A DNA stretch of 60,000 nucleotides. It comes from Strigamia acuminata (lineage: Eukaryota > Arthropoda > Chilopoda > Geophilomorpha > Linotaeniidae). Below, in pieces: positions 40,340-51,556 of this stretch. Position numbers and translations under genes: made by a program. The notes beneath the pieces were generated by a model. It ran no database searches and was not told the DNA's origin. It saw only the letters and a list, made by a program, of their open reading frames with translations. The first letter of the stretch is position 1. The number at the start of each line of letters is the position of its first letter. The DNA lies in the NCBI GenBank assembly GCA_949358305.1, contig OX442319.1, positions 9,984,001-10,044,000 of the forward strand. Reading direction: 5' to 3'.

Positions 40340-41086
40340 TCACACGTCATCTGCATGCTTTCTTAAATGCTTGTTCAAAACATCACTTCGCCCGCTAGAA
40401 AAATCACTTAAGTGACACGTGAATGGTTTTTCTCTAGTGTGTGTCACTAAATGATTTCTCAACGTCCAATTCCGGCTACAACAAAAAGTGCAAAAATGAC
40501 ACTTGAGTGGCTTTTCCCCAGTATGCATTTTTATATGCGCTTTTAAAGTTCCCTTTCTGGCACTGACATAATCACATAAATGGCACTTTAATGGTTTTTC
40601 TGCGGTATGGGTTACAATATGCTTTCTTAAATCTCCTTTTTGAATACAGGAATAGTTACATAAATGACACTTGAATGGTTTTTCCCCGGTATGTGTTCGC
40701 ATATGTGTTTTAATTGTCCCCTTTTCGGCGGAGGAATAAGCACAAAGATGGCACTTGAATGGTTTCTCTCCCGTATGGGTTCTGATATGTCTATTTAAAT
40801 GCAAGCTTTGCGGGGAGGAAAACGCACACAAATAACACTTGAATCGTTTTTCTTTCATATGAATGTGCATGTGGGCAATCAATTATGATTTAAGCCTAAA
40901 GGAAAGTGAACATTCCTGACATTTGCATGGCTTTTCCCCAGTGTGTATAAGCATGTGTTGTTTCAAATACGAATAACGTGAACCCGAATAATCACACAGA
41001 TTGCAGCTGTAATCCTCACAATTGCTCGCCGCCACTTCTCCCTCCATTTTTGACTGAATTTGCGCCGATTTATCACTTGATAGCAC
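40340..41086 (-). pseudogene. C2H2 zinc-finger gene with an in-frame stop
   Basis: From ATG 41086-41084 (MLSSDKSAQ) the frame encodes finger 1 and half of finger 2, then meets TAA at 40885-40883 where paralogues have Asn (KSNL). The same frame then continues for 180 codons with five further fingers. The last finger has CHLSDF, where a Cys ligand is replaced by Ser. A single nonsense change plus the ligand loss make a pseudogene likely. Stop readthrough or restart at a later Met would be the alternatives. It is the parent-like copy of the 33.5-kb remnant. Confidence 0.75.
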
Positions 41087-41334
41087 CGAAAATAAACTTA
41101 TTCTGAAATTAATACAGTCAAATAGATAAAATCAAAAAATTGATTGGAAAAATCATGTTATTGGAGTAATTATAAGATACGAAGTTACGTACATCGATGA
41201 GTTAGGCCTAACGATTGCGCCGATCGTCTATCAATGAAAACCAAACTTATTTCAGTAACAAAAAACGTAATTAATGGGTTTTTCTTTACCTTTAAAAATC
41301 ACCTGCTTCTATTTTTGCAGTGTTTAGATACTTT

Positions 41335-41570
41335 GTTGCTTTATGAACGTAATAAAAATGCGTTTACTGGCAGGAACGTAAAACGGCGATACATCCAAAT
41401 TCAACAACATAAAGATAGTGGTGGTTGCCATGAAAACCAATATGTAGGCATTATGGGTAGGGCAAGAATGACTAACATTAAACAGACGATGCCACCTCTT
41501 GAGCACATATTGCGACGATGGTAATATTTCAGCAGTAATTGTGGAATTTATATGAAAATAGTACACACTG
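41335..41570 (-). promoter_or_regulatory. Conserved upstream module of CNLCDYSGS-type genes (copy 2)
   Basis: It contains ATACATCCAAATTCAACAAC and GGCATTATGGGTAG, matching 33840-34060. Confidence 0.5.
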
Positions 41571-41959
41571 CAGTGCCTCAAATCTTATTATAAAGCGTGC
41601 ATCATATTTCTGCGTAAATAAAGTATTATATTGTATTTTATTCTCTTTGCTCACTTTGGGTAGAGCAACTTCTCTAGCACAGCCCAAAGTGGTTTAATCC
41701 TTTGTTTTGTGTGTTGCATCTTTGATGTCACAAATGGGTGCAAGCTGTGGGAAACAACCAATTTTAGAGTTCTGTGCAGCTTTCTGAGCAGATTCCAGGG
41801 CGGGCCAAACGGTTTTTGATCACTGTTGATCTTGCTTCCAAATCAAAGCCTTTTCTGGATACTTTGGAGATCATTTCTGTATTTAGCGTGCAACATTTAG
41901 CAACATTAATTGGACTGTGGTATAATTTATTGTTTGCAACTAAAGAATTAAGAACATGT

Positions 41960-42075
41960 TTTTTCACCTGCATGTTTTGTTAAATGTTTTTTCAAACTAT
42001 CACATTACAATTAGAAGAATATGCACACAAATGGCATTTGAACTGTTTTCGATTAGAAGATAAAGCACAAGTTTT
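41960..42075 (-). pseudogene. Zinc-finger 3' end fragment
   Basis: On the minus strand, part of one finger plus the terminal KKHLTKH-like codons of the 38.69-kb gene are recognisable, together with its 3' flank (TTGCAACATTTAGCAACATT region). The frame is broken. Confidence 0.5.
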
Positions 42076-42125
42076 TTTTTGTATAGCAGGTTTTGATTTG
42101 AAACAAAATGTCATTTGAAATAAAA

Positions 42126-42590
42126 TTAGAATGACAGAACTATCAACTTAATAAACAATGTGATTTTTACTTTGAATGCTTTGTTAAAAGTATCATTTCG
42201 ACAACTAGAATAAGCACACAAATGGCACTTGAATGGTTTTTCTCCAGTATGAGTTAATAAATGTCTTTTTAGAGTTCTACTTTCACTGCAGGAATGATCA
42301 CACAAATGGCACTTGAACGGTTTTTCTCCGGTGTGGATTAACAAATGCATTTTTAAATTACTGCTTTGAATACAGGAAAAAGCACACAAATGGCACTTGT
42401 AAGGTTTTTCTCCCGTGTGAATTCGCATGTGGACCGTTAGGTTTGAGTTAGTCCTAAAGGAATGTGAACATATTTGACATTTGAAAGGCTTTTCACCAGT
42501 GTGGATAAGCATGTGTTGTTCCAAACGCGAATAAACTGAACACGTATAATCGCACAGATCGCAACTGTAATCCGGATGTTTTCTCTTCAT
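42126..42590 (-). CDS. C2H2 zinc-finger protein with a frameshifted C-terminus
   Basis: The paralogue-supported ATG is at 42590-42588 (MKRKHPDYSC); 52 extra upstream codons in the open frame correspond to the conserved untranslated module. Four complete fingers are followed by a fifth that loses its His residues: compared with the 34.6-kb copy, 11 bases are missing after GATACTTT (about 42190). The frame shifts and ends FIKLIVLSF in former 3' UTR. The four remaining fingers could still bind DNA, so it may be functional or an early pseudogene. Confidence 0.72.
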   Translation of the reverse strand: MKRKHPDYSCDLCDYTCSVYSRLEQHMLIHTGEKPFKCQICSHSFRTNSNLTVHMRIHTGEKPYKCHLCAFSCIQSSNLKMHLLIHTGEKPFKCHLCDHSCSESRTLKRHLLTHTGEKPFKCHLCAYSSCRNDTFNKAFKVKITLFIKLIVLSF

Positions 42591-43115
42591 TTTTGATTTA
42601 AAAGGAAATGACCGAACTAAACGAACGATAGCGTTGGTGCTAGTACACAGTGATAGCGAATTAAGTTGGAATATGTTTAGGTGGCTTCTTAAGTAGTCAA
42701 TTTCATCCAAATGAACGCATTGACGACGTCGTATGGTTTGGTTCATTTAATAAATACATCGTCGCTACGTTGTGGTTGAATTTAGCTCTCCATTTTTGGT
42801 AGCAACCATGGAACCAATATTAGAAAAGAGTAGGTAGAAAATTTAAATAAACATAAACTCGTTCTATTTATTTCACATTTACAGCGCTCTCTGTATTTTT
42901 GCATATTAAAAGTCCACTCGTATTTTTGACTTAACAATGTCCGCATCGTTAATTGTTGTCTCTGAGCACCAAGAATACATTTAGTGCAGTACTAGTACAC
43001 ACTCATGCCGATTGGTTTAAAAACAACAGATTTTTGCCATGTTATTTGTGTCAGGCTTACGAATTGTAAACTATAATAGATTGTCTAATTTTAATTTTGT
43101 TTATAGTTATTTTGA
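42591..43115 (-). promoter_or_regulatory. Upstream region of the 42-kb zinc-finger gene
   Basis: It mirrors 36030-36593. From 42715 outward it is included in the 10.7-kb tandem duplication and reappears at 53441-53841 without any zinc-finger gene attached. Confidence 0.6.
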
Positions 43116-43779
43116 TTAAATAAACATCTTCAAAAGAAATGAATTTAAGAAGACAAATTTTCTTGAATCTTAAATTATTAATCGTCAACAACTGAAGAAA
43201 AAATCCTCCGAAAATCCTTGTCTTCAGACATTTTAATACACTTAGTTGACAAAAAATGTCTTTTAAATGCACTTAAATCCTACATTAGCAAATATGCATT
43301 AAATGCACAGAATTGGTCGAAAAAAATCGATCCAATTTCACATAATCCATAGAATATCAAACATAAAAGTTCACATTTATAAATATTAGCGCCGTGGAAA
43401 GATGTCATAAGTACATTTACATTGACTCGGATCGTATCTTAATAATTACAATAAATTAAACTGAGAGTAAATTGTCAAAACAAATGCAAAATCCTCAACA
43501 AAAAATATCCAAAACTTCAATTCCTAAATAAAAATAAAAAGAAAATTGACCAATCTTCTAGAAATAAAAAATATGGACCAAAAATACATATTAATCATTA
43601 AATATGCCAAACCTTTGAGCTAAATGACTCAAACTTGAAATAAAAAATCTTAAGAAAAGATACTGCAGAACACCGCAGATCCACCCATCATTACCCGTTA
43701 CAGCTCTGCTAACCTTTTTCAACATTTTCCTCACCCATCCAATGGAATAGGCCTCTTCTAGTATACAATTCCCACACTA
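43116..43779. other. Intergenic DNA
   Basis: AT-rich, without a supported gene; repeated unchanged at 53842-54505. Confidence 0.5.
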
Positions 43780-44086
43780 GGTGAGTGTTCTAAGAATCTA
43801 TCTGCATCAGTCTACCATCTGAAGTTGAATGTAGCGTCCCACAACAACTTCAGCTGGTATACGGATGCAGATAGGTTCCTAGAACTCTCACCAAGCCAGA
43901 ACTAAATGAGTGTTCTAAGGTCCTATCTGCATGTCTATCAGCTGAAGTTGAATGTAGCGTCCCACAACAACTCCAGCTGGTATACTAATGCAGATAAGTT
44001 CCTAGAACTCTCACCTAGCCGGGTCGAGATGAGTGTTCTAGGGTCCTATCTGCATCAGTCTACCAGATAAGTTCCTAGAACACTCA
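43780..44086. repeat. Three tandem hairpin-forming units
   Basis: Each unit is an inverted repeat running from GAGTGTTCTA...ATCTGCAT into GATAAGTTCCTAGAACTCTC or a close variant. Unit 1 is 43780-43892, unit 2 is 43907-44014, and unit 3 (short, centre deleted) is 44030-44086. Units 1 and 2 share the central TGAAGTTGAATGTAGCGTCC / CAACAACTYCAGCTGGTATA. The same three lie at 54506-54812. Confidence 0.82.
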
Positions 44087-44939
44087 CCTACTGTAGCTAG
44101 AAGGGGCCTGACCTCCAGAAGCAAATTCTGGATACGTCTTTACAGAAATAAATTTAAATGTTAGCATTACTGCAAAGGAGGTAACAAGTAGTTCTACTGT
44201 GTCCTCCAGCATCTATTTAGTTCAATCGGTTCGGTTCAGTCATTTCATTGTCCGGGTCGACGGTTCGAACTGACCAACAAGTAAGGAGCAAAAAATGCAT
44301 CTGTTCATCAAATTTAAATATTATTTTAAAAGTTTACTTGAAATCTTTAGACATTTTTTAAAAATGATTAATCAAGTTGATCAACTATCCAAAAGACTCA
44401 ACTTTGCACCTAAAACAGCTTTCCACAACACTTTACAATAAATATACATATGAAACAATAAAAACCAAAAGTTATGAATCTTTGCATAAATTGAAATCCC
44501 GAAAACTGATTTTGTACCGATTTTGCTTATACAGGAAAAGTTATTTTTTTTAACAATCTTTGCTCCATTGTTCATGTCAATTTCTGCTCGGTTCACTGAG
44601 TCTGTCCTCTGTCCACTTTCTCCGTCCGCTCTCCACTGGCTGTCTGCATCCCACTTATTACATCCGCTCTCCAATGGATCCATTCACTTTTCACTTGCAA
44701 AGTCCCCTGTCCACTGGAACCCTGTAAAAAAATGAATGAATTGAAAACTCTAAAAAACAAGTACAACAATTTCAGCTACAATTACCATCAGCAATTACAA
44801 GAAATCAAATTTTGTTTATCCGAATGAAGAAGCAATGAGTTGAATCTATTGAAACCTAATGTTAGAAAACAAAAAACATAACATTATAGTAATCAATTAA
44901 TAATTTAACAACCACATCAACAACTAAAATTTATACATT

Positions 44940-45237
44940 ACCGGTAACTTCCATCTTCGTCACCGTCGTCGCTCGTCTCCGTCTCCGTCGTCGCTCGTCT
45001 CCGTCGTCGCTCGTCTCCGTCACCGTCGTCGCTCGTCTCCGTCACCGTCGTCGCTCGTCTCCGTCACCGTCGTCGCTCGTCTCCGTCACCGTCGTCGCTC
45101 GTCTCCGTCACCGTCGTCGCTCGTCTCCGTCACCGTCGTCGCTCGTCTCCGTCACCGTCGTCGCTCGTCTCCGTCACCGTCGTCGCTCGTCTCCGTCACC
45201 GTCGTCGCTCGTCTCCGTCACCGTCGTGCCTCGTCTC
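44940..45237. repeat. 22-bp tandem array (CGTCGTCGCTCGTCTCCGTCAC)n, first copy
   Basis: About eleven to twelve regular units, with shorter related CGTC units at both sides. The second copy (55668-55875) is four units (88 bp) shorter. Confidence 0.9.
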
Positions 45238-46400
45238 CGTCACCTTCGTCTCGTTCCCATAGCCGTCGTCTCGTCTCTGTCACCGTCGTCTGTCGTCTTG
45301 TCTCCGTCACTGTCATTGCTCGTCTCGTCGCCCGTCTCATCTCTGTCCCTGTCATCGCTCGTCTCCGTCTCCGTCCCTGTCCCTGTCGTCGCTGTTCCTC
45401 ACTGCTGACTTCCTGGGTTGCCTGGAAGCTGGAAAAAAAACTCCCCTCTAAACATCCCACCTCTTGGCATATCCGAGTTGAGGAGGAGAAACGCCTCCTC
45501 AGGAGGGGGGACACCTCCTTGAAGAAAAAGGAAATGCCAAGAGAACTCCTAACCAAAGATCATCCTACCTTTCGATGTCTTCGCAACCTATATCCAATGT
45601 AGCAGCACACCACTTCAAGCACAACACAACACAACACTCGTAGCATAACACTTGTAGCACAGCACTTGTAACACAACATTTGTAGCACAACACTTGTAGC
45701 ACAACACTGGTAGCACAACACTTGTAGCACAACACTTGCAGCACAATACTTGCAGCACCTCTTGTTGATCATAAATCTTCTGTCAAATATGAAGCACTGG
45801 CCACAAACACAAATCACAAGATGTTAATGATGGCTTCAGAGACGACTGGTTTCAGGTTGCCTGATAACCTGAAAGAAAGCCCACCCGACACATTTGCCAT
45901 GACCGAGTTGAGGAGGAGAAAAGCCTCCTCAGCAGATGGGAAAGACCGCCTTAAAGAAAAGAAATGGCAAATGAATTGGACAAACACAAACCCTACCGTG
46001 CGAGCAGATCTTCGCAACCTGAACCGGTGATGACCCGAACAGCAAACAGTACTGTCTTCCGTCCAACTGCTCATCAGCACTTCCTGTGCACGCCTCTATC
46101 ATCTCTTCGCTGACCGGTTGTCAGTTGCTTCACTATAGCAAATTGCACTGCTGTCTGTGCTAGGATCTGCGAGTCTTTTGCACTCCTGGTCAGTGATGTA
46201 GGAGGCCCAAGGCGAATGAAAATAGAAACTATACATCTTGCCGAGTATCAAAAATCCTAACCACTGGTCCATCTTTCCATTGACTTCTTGCTGGGTCTAA
46301 AAATAAAATGGCAAAATGAGAAAAAGAAATTAAAATGATAAAATGGGTAAAAGGAATCAAAACAAACTCACCAAAAGCATGTTGATCCACTGGCAAATTG
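45218..46400 (-). other. Possible minus-strand gene remnant, copy 1
   Basis: Three similar blocks (this one, 51557-52760 and 55856-57038) contain on the minus strand two related sub-blocks. Each has GTTGCGAAGA followed, further on, by the hairpin GAGGAGG/CCTCCTC and a GGTTGCCTG motif. They look like duplicated exons, but no protein family is recognised. A splice acceptor TTATTTTTAG before ACCCAGCAAG (46300 region) is shared with copy 2. A 14-bp TTGTAGCACAACAC tandem run lies at 45640-45765. Coding status is unproven. Confidence 0.35.
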
Positions 46401-46489
46401 CAGCTTTTTTACAAAAATTTAAAATTTACAGTAATAATAAATTGAAACTATAAAAGTAAAATTTTCACTTTTTGTTACGTAACATTAAC

Positions 46490-49400
46490 CTTCCACCTCC
46501 ATTCATCCTCGTCACCTTTCCACCTCCATTCATCGTCTCCACCTTCATTCATCTATCTCCACCTCCACCTCCACCTCCATTCATCCATCTTCACCTCCAT
46601 CTCCACCTCCATTCATCCATCTCCACCTCCACCTACATTCATCCATCTCCACCTCCACCTCCATTCATCCATCTCCACCTCCACCTACATTCATCCATCT
46701 CCACCTCCACCTCCATTCATCCATCTCCACCTCCACCTACATTCATCCATCTCCACCTCCACCTACATTCATCCATCTCCATCTCCACCTCCATTCATCC
46801 ATCTCCACCTCCACCTACATTCATCCATCTCCATCTCCACCTCCATTCATCCATCTCCACCTCCACCTCCATTCATCCACCTCCATTCATCCATCTCCAC
46901 CTCCACCTACATTCATCCATCTCCATCTCCACCTCCATTCATCCATCTCCACCTCCACCTACATTCATCCATCTCCATCTCCACCTCCATTCATCCATCT
47001 CCACCTCCACCTACATTCATCCGTCTCCACCTCCACCTCCATTCATCCATCTCCACCTCCACCTCCATTCATCCGTCTCCACCTCCACCTCCATTCATCC
47101 ATCTCCACCTCCACCTACATTCATCCATCTCCACCTCCACCTCCATTCATCCATCTCCACCTCCACCTACATTCATCCATCTCCACCTCCACCTCCATTC
47201 ATCCATCTCCACCTCCACCTACATTCATCCATCTCCACCTCCACCTCCATTCATCCATCTCCACCTCCACCTACATTCATCCATCTCCACCTCCACCTCC
47301 ATTCATCCATCTCCACCTCCACCTACATTCATCCATCTCCATCTCCACCTCCATTCATCCATCTCCACCTCCACCTACATTCATCCATCTCCACCTCCAC
47401 CTCCATTCATCCATCTCCACCTCCACCTCCATTCATTCATCTCCACCTCCACCTACATTCATCCATCTCCACCTCCACCTACATTCATCCATCTCCACCT
47501 CCACCTCCATTCATCCATCTCCACCTCCACCTACATTCATCCGTCTCCACCTCCACCTCCATTCATCCATCTCCACCTCCACCTCCATTCATCCGTCTCC
47601 ACCTCCACCTCCATCCATCCATCTCCACCTCCACCTACATTCATCCATCTCCATCTCCACCTCCATTCATCCATCTCCACCTCCACCTACATTCATCCAT
47701 CTGCATTTCCACCTCCATTCATCCATCTCCACCTCCACCTACATTCATCCATCTCCACCTCCACCTCCATTCATCCATCTCCACCTCCACCTACATTCAT
47801 CCATCTCCACCTCCACCTACATTCATCCATCTCCATCTCCACCTCCATTCATCCATCTCCACCTCCACCTACATTCATCCATCTCCATCTCCACCTCCAT
47901 TCATCCATCTCCACCTCCACCTACATTCATCCATCTCCATCTCCACCTCCATTCATCCATCTCCACCTCCACCTACATTCATCCATCTCCATCTCCACCT
48001 CCATTCATCCATCTCCACCTCCACCTACATTCATCCATCTCCACCTCCACCTCCATTCATCCATCTCCACCTCCACCTACATTCATCCATCTCCACCTCC
48101 ACCTCCATTCATCCATCTCCACCTCCACCTCCATTCATCCATCTCCACCTCCACCTACATTCATCCATCTCCACCTCCACCTCCATTCATCCATCTCCAC
48201 CTCCACCTACATTCATCCATCTCCACCTCCACCTACATTCATCCATCTCCACCTCCACCTCCATTCATCCATCTCCACCTCCACCTACATTCATCCATCT
48301 CCACCTCCACCTCCATTCATCCATCTCCACCTCCACCTACATTCATCCATCTCCACCTCCACCTCCATTCATCCATCTCCATCTCCACCTCCATTCATCC
48401 ATCTCCACCTCCACCTACATTCATCCATCTCCATCTCCACCTCCATTCATCCATCTCCACCTCCACCTACATTCATCCATCTCCACCTCCACCTCCATTC
48501 ATCCATCTCCACCTCCACCTACATTCATCCATCTCCACCTCCACCTCCATTCATCCATCTCCACCTCCACCTACATTCATCCATCTCCACCTCCACCTAC
48601 ATTCATCCATCTCCACCTCCACCTACATTCATCCATCTCCACCTCCACCTCCATTCATCCATCTCCACCTCCACCTACATTCATCCATCTCCACCTCTAT
48701 TCATCCATCTCCACCTCCACCTACATTCATCCATCTCCATCTCCACCTCCATTCATCCATCTCCACCTCCACCTCCATTCATCCATCTCCATCTCCACCT
48801 CCATTCATCCATCTCCACCTCCACCTACATTCATCCATCTCCATCTCCACCTCCATTCATCCATCTCCACCTCCACCTACATTCATCCATCTCCACCTCC
48901 ACCTCCATTCATCCATCTCCACCTCCACCTACATTCATCCATCTCCACCTCCACCTCCATTCATCCATCTCCACCTCCACCTACATTCATCCATCTCCAC
49001 CTCCACCTACATTCATCCATCTCCACCTCCACCTACATTCATCCATCTCCACCTCCACCTCCATTCATCCATCTCCACCTCCACCTACATTCATCCATCT
49101 CCACCTCTATTCATCCATCTCCACCTCCACCTACATTCATCCATCTCCATCTCCACCTCCATTCATCCATCTCCACCTCCACCTACATTCATCCATCTCC
49201 ACCTCCACCTCCATTCATCCATCTCCACCTCCACCTACATTCATCCATCTCCACCTCCACCTCCATTCATCCATCTCCATCTCCACCTACATTCATCCAT
49301 CTCCATCTCCACCTCCATTCATCCATCTCCACCTCCACCTACATTCATCCATCTCCACCTCCATTCATCCATCTCCACCTCCACCTACATTCATCCATCT

Positions 49401-51530
49401 CCATCTCCACCTCCATTCATCCATCTCCACCTCCACCTACATTCATCCATCTCCATCTCCACCTCCATTCATCCATCTCCACCTCCACCTACATTCATCC
49501 ATCTCCACCTCCACCTCCATTCATCCATCTCCACCTCCACCTACATTCATCCATCTCCATCTCCACCTCCATTCATCCATCTCCACCTCCACCTACATTC
49601 ATCCATCTCCACCTCCACCTACATTCATCCATCTCCATCTCCACCTCCATTCATCCATCTCCACCTCCACCTACATTCATCCATCTCCACCTCCACCTCC
49701 ATTCATCCATCTCCACCTCCACCTACATTCATCCATCTCCACCTCCACCTACATTCATCCATCTCCACCTCCACCTACATTCATCCATCTCCACCTCCAC
49801 CTACATTCATCCATCTCCACCTCCACCTACATTCATCCATCTCCACCTCCACCTACATTCATCCATCTCCACCTCCACCTACATTCATCCATCTCCATCT
49901 CCACCTCCATTCATCCATCTCCACCTCCACCTACATTCATCCATCTCCACCTCCATTCATCCATCTCCACCTCCACCTACATTCATCCATCTCCATCTCC
50001 ACCTCCATTCATCCATCTCCACCTCCACCTACATTCATCCATCTCCATCTCCACCTCCATTCATCCATCTCCACCTCCACCTACATTCATCCATCTCCAC
50101 CTCCACCTCCATTCATCCATCTCCACCTCCATTCATCCATCTCCACCTCCACCTACATTCATCCATCTCCATCTCCACCTCCATTCATCCATCTCCACCT
50201 CCACCTACATTCATCCATCTCCATCTCCACCTACATTCATCCATCTCCACCTCCACCTACATTCATCCATCTCCACCTCCACCTCCATTCATCCATCTCC
50301 ACCTCCACCTACATTCATCCATCTCCACCTCTATTCATCCATCTCCACCTCCACCTACATTCATCCATCTCCATCTCCACCTCCATTCATCCATCTCCAC
50401 CTCCACCTACATTCATCCATCTCCATCTCCACCTCCATTCATCCATCTCCACCTCCACCTACATTCATCCATCTCCACCTCCACCTCCATTCATCCATCT
50501 CCACCTCCACCTACATTCATCCATCTCCACCTCCACCTACATTCATCCATCTCCATCTCCACCTCCATTCATCCATCTCCACCTCCACCTACATTCATCC
50601 ATCTCCACCTCCACCTACATTCATCCATCTCCACCTCCACCTCCATTCATCCATCTCCACCTCCACCTACATTCATCCATCTCCACCTCCACCTCCATTC
50701 ATCCATCTCCACCTCCACCTACATTCATCCATCTCCACCTCCACCTCCATTCATCCATCTCCACCTCCACCTACATTCATCCATCTCCACCTCCACCTCC
50801 ATTCATCCATCTCCACCTCCACCTACATTCATCCATCTCCACCTCCATTCATCCATCTCCACCTCCACCTACATTCATCCATCTCCATCTCCACCTCCAT
50901 TCATCCATCTCCACCTCCACCTACATTCATCCATCTCCATCTCCACCTCCATTCATCCATCTCCACCTCCACCTACATTCATCCATCTCCACCTCCACCT
51001 CCATTCATCCATCTCCACCTCCACCTACATTCATCCATCTCCACCTCCACCTCCATTCATCCATCTCCACCTCCACCTACATTCATCCATCTCCACCTCC
51101 ATTCATCCATCTCCACCTCCACCTACATTCATCCATCTCCATCTCCACCTCCATTCATCCATCTCCACCTCCACCTACATTCATCCATCTCCATCTCCAC
51201 CTCCATTCATCCATCTCCACCTCCACCTACATTCATCCATCTCCACCTTCACCTCCATTCATCCATCTCCACCTCCACCTACATTCATCCATCTCCACCT
51301 CCATTCATCCATCTCCACCTCCACCTACATTCATCCATCTCCATCTCCACCTCCATTCATCCATCTCCACCTCCACCTACATTCATCCATCTCCATCTCC
51401 ACCTCCATTCATCCATCTCCACCTCCACCTACATTCATCCATCTCCATCTCCACCTCCATTCATCCATCTCCACCTCTACCTCCATTCATCCATCTCCAC
51501 CTCCACCTCCATTCATCCTCTCCACCCTTC
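46490..51530. repeat. 26-bp satellite array, first copy (about 190 units)
   Basis: The unit is ATTCATCCATCTCCACCTCC plus ACCTAC or ACCTCC. The two end types alternate frequently to give 52-bp dimers, with CATCTCC variants and occasional 20-bp units lacking one 6-bp CCACCT step. The plus strand is C-rich and never contains a stop codon, so a 1,782-codon open frame crosses it. There is no ATG start and its protein is a pure 26-residue periodic repeat; I do not call it a gene. Confidence 0.95.
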
Positions 51531-51556
51531 CACCTCCATTCATCCTCGTCACCTTT

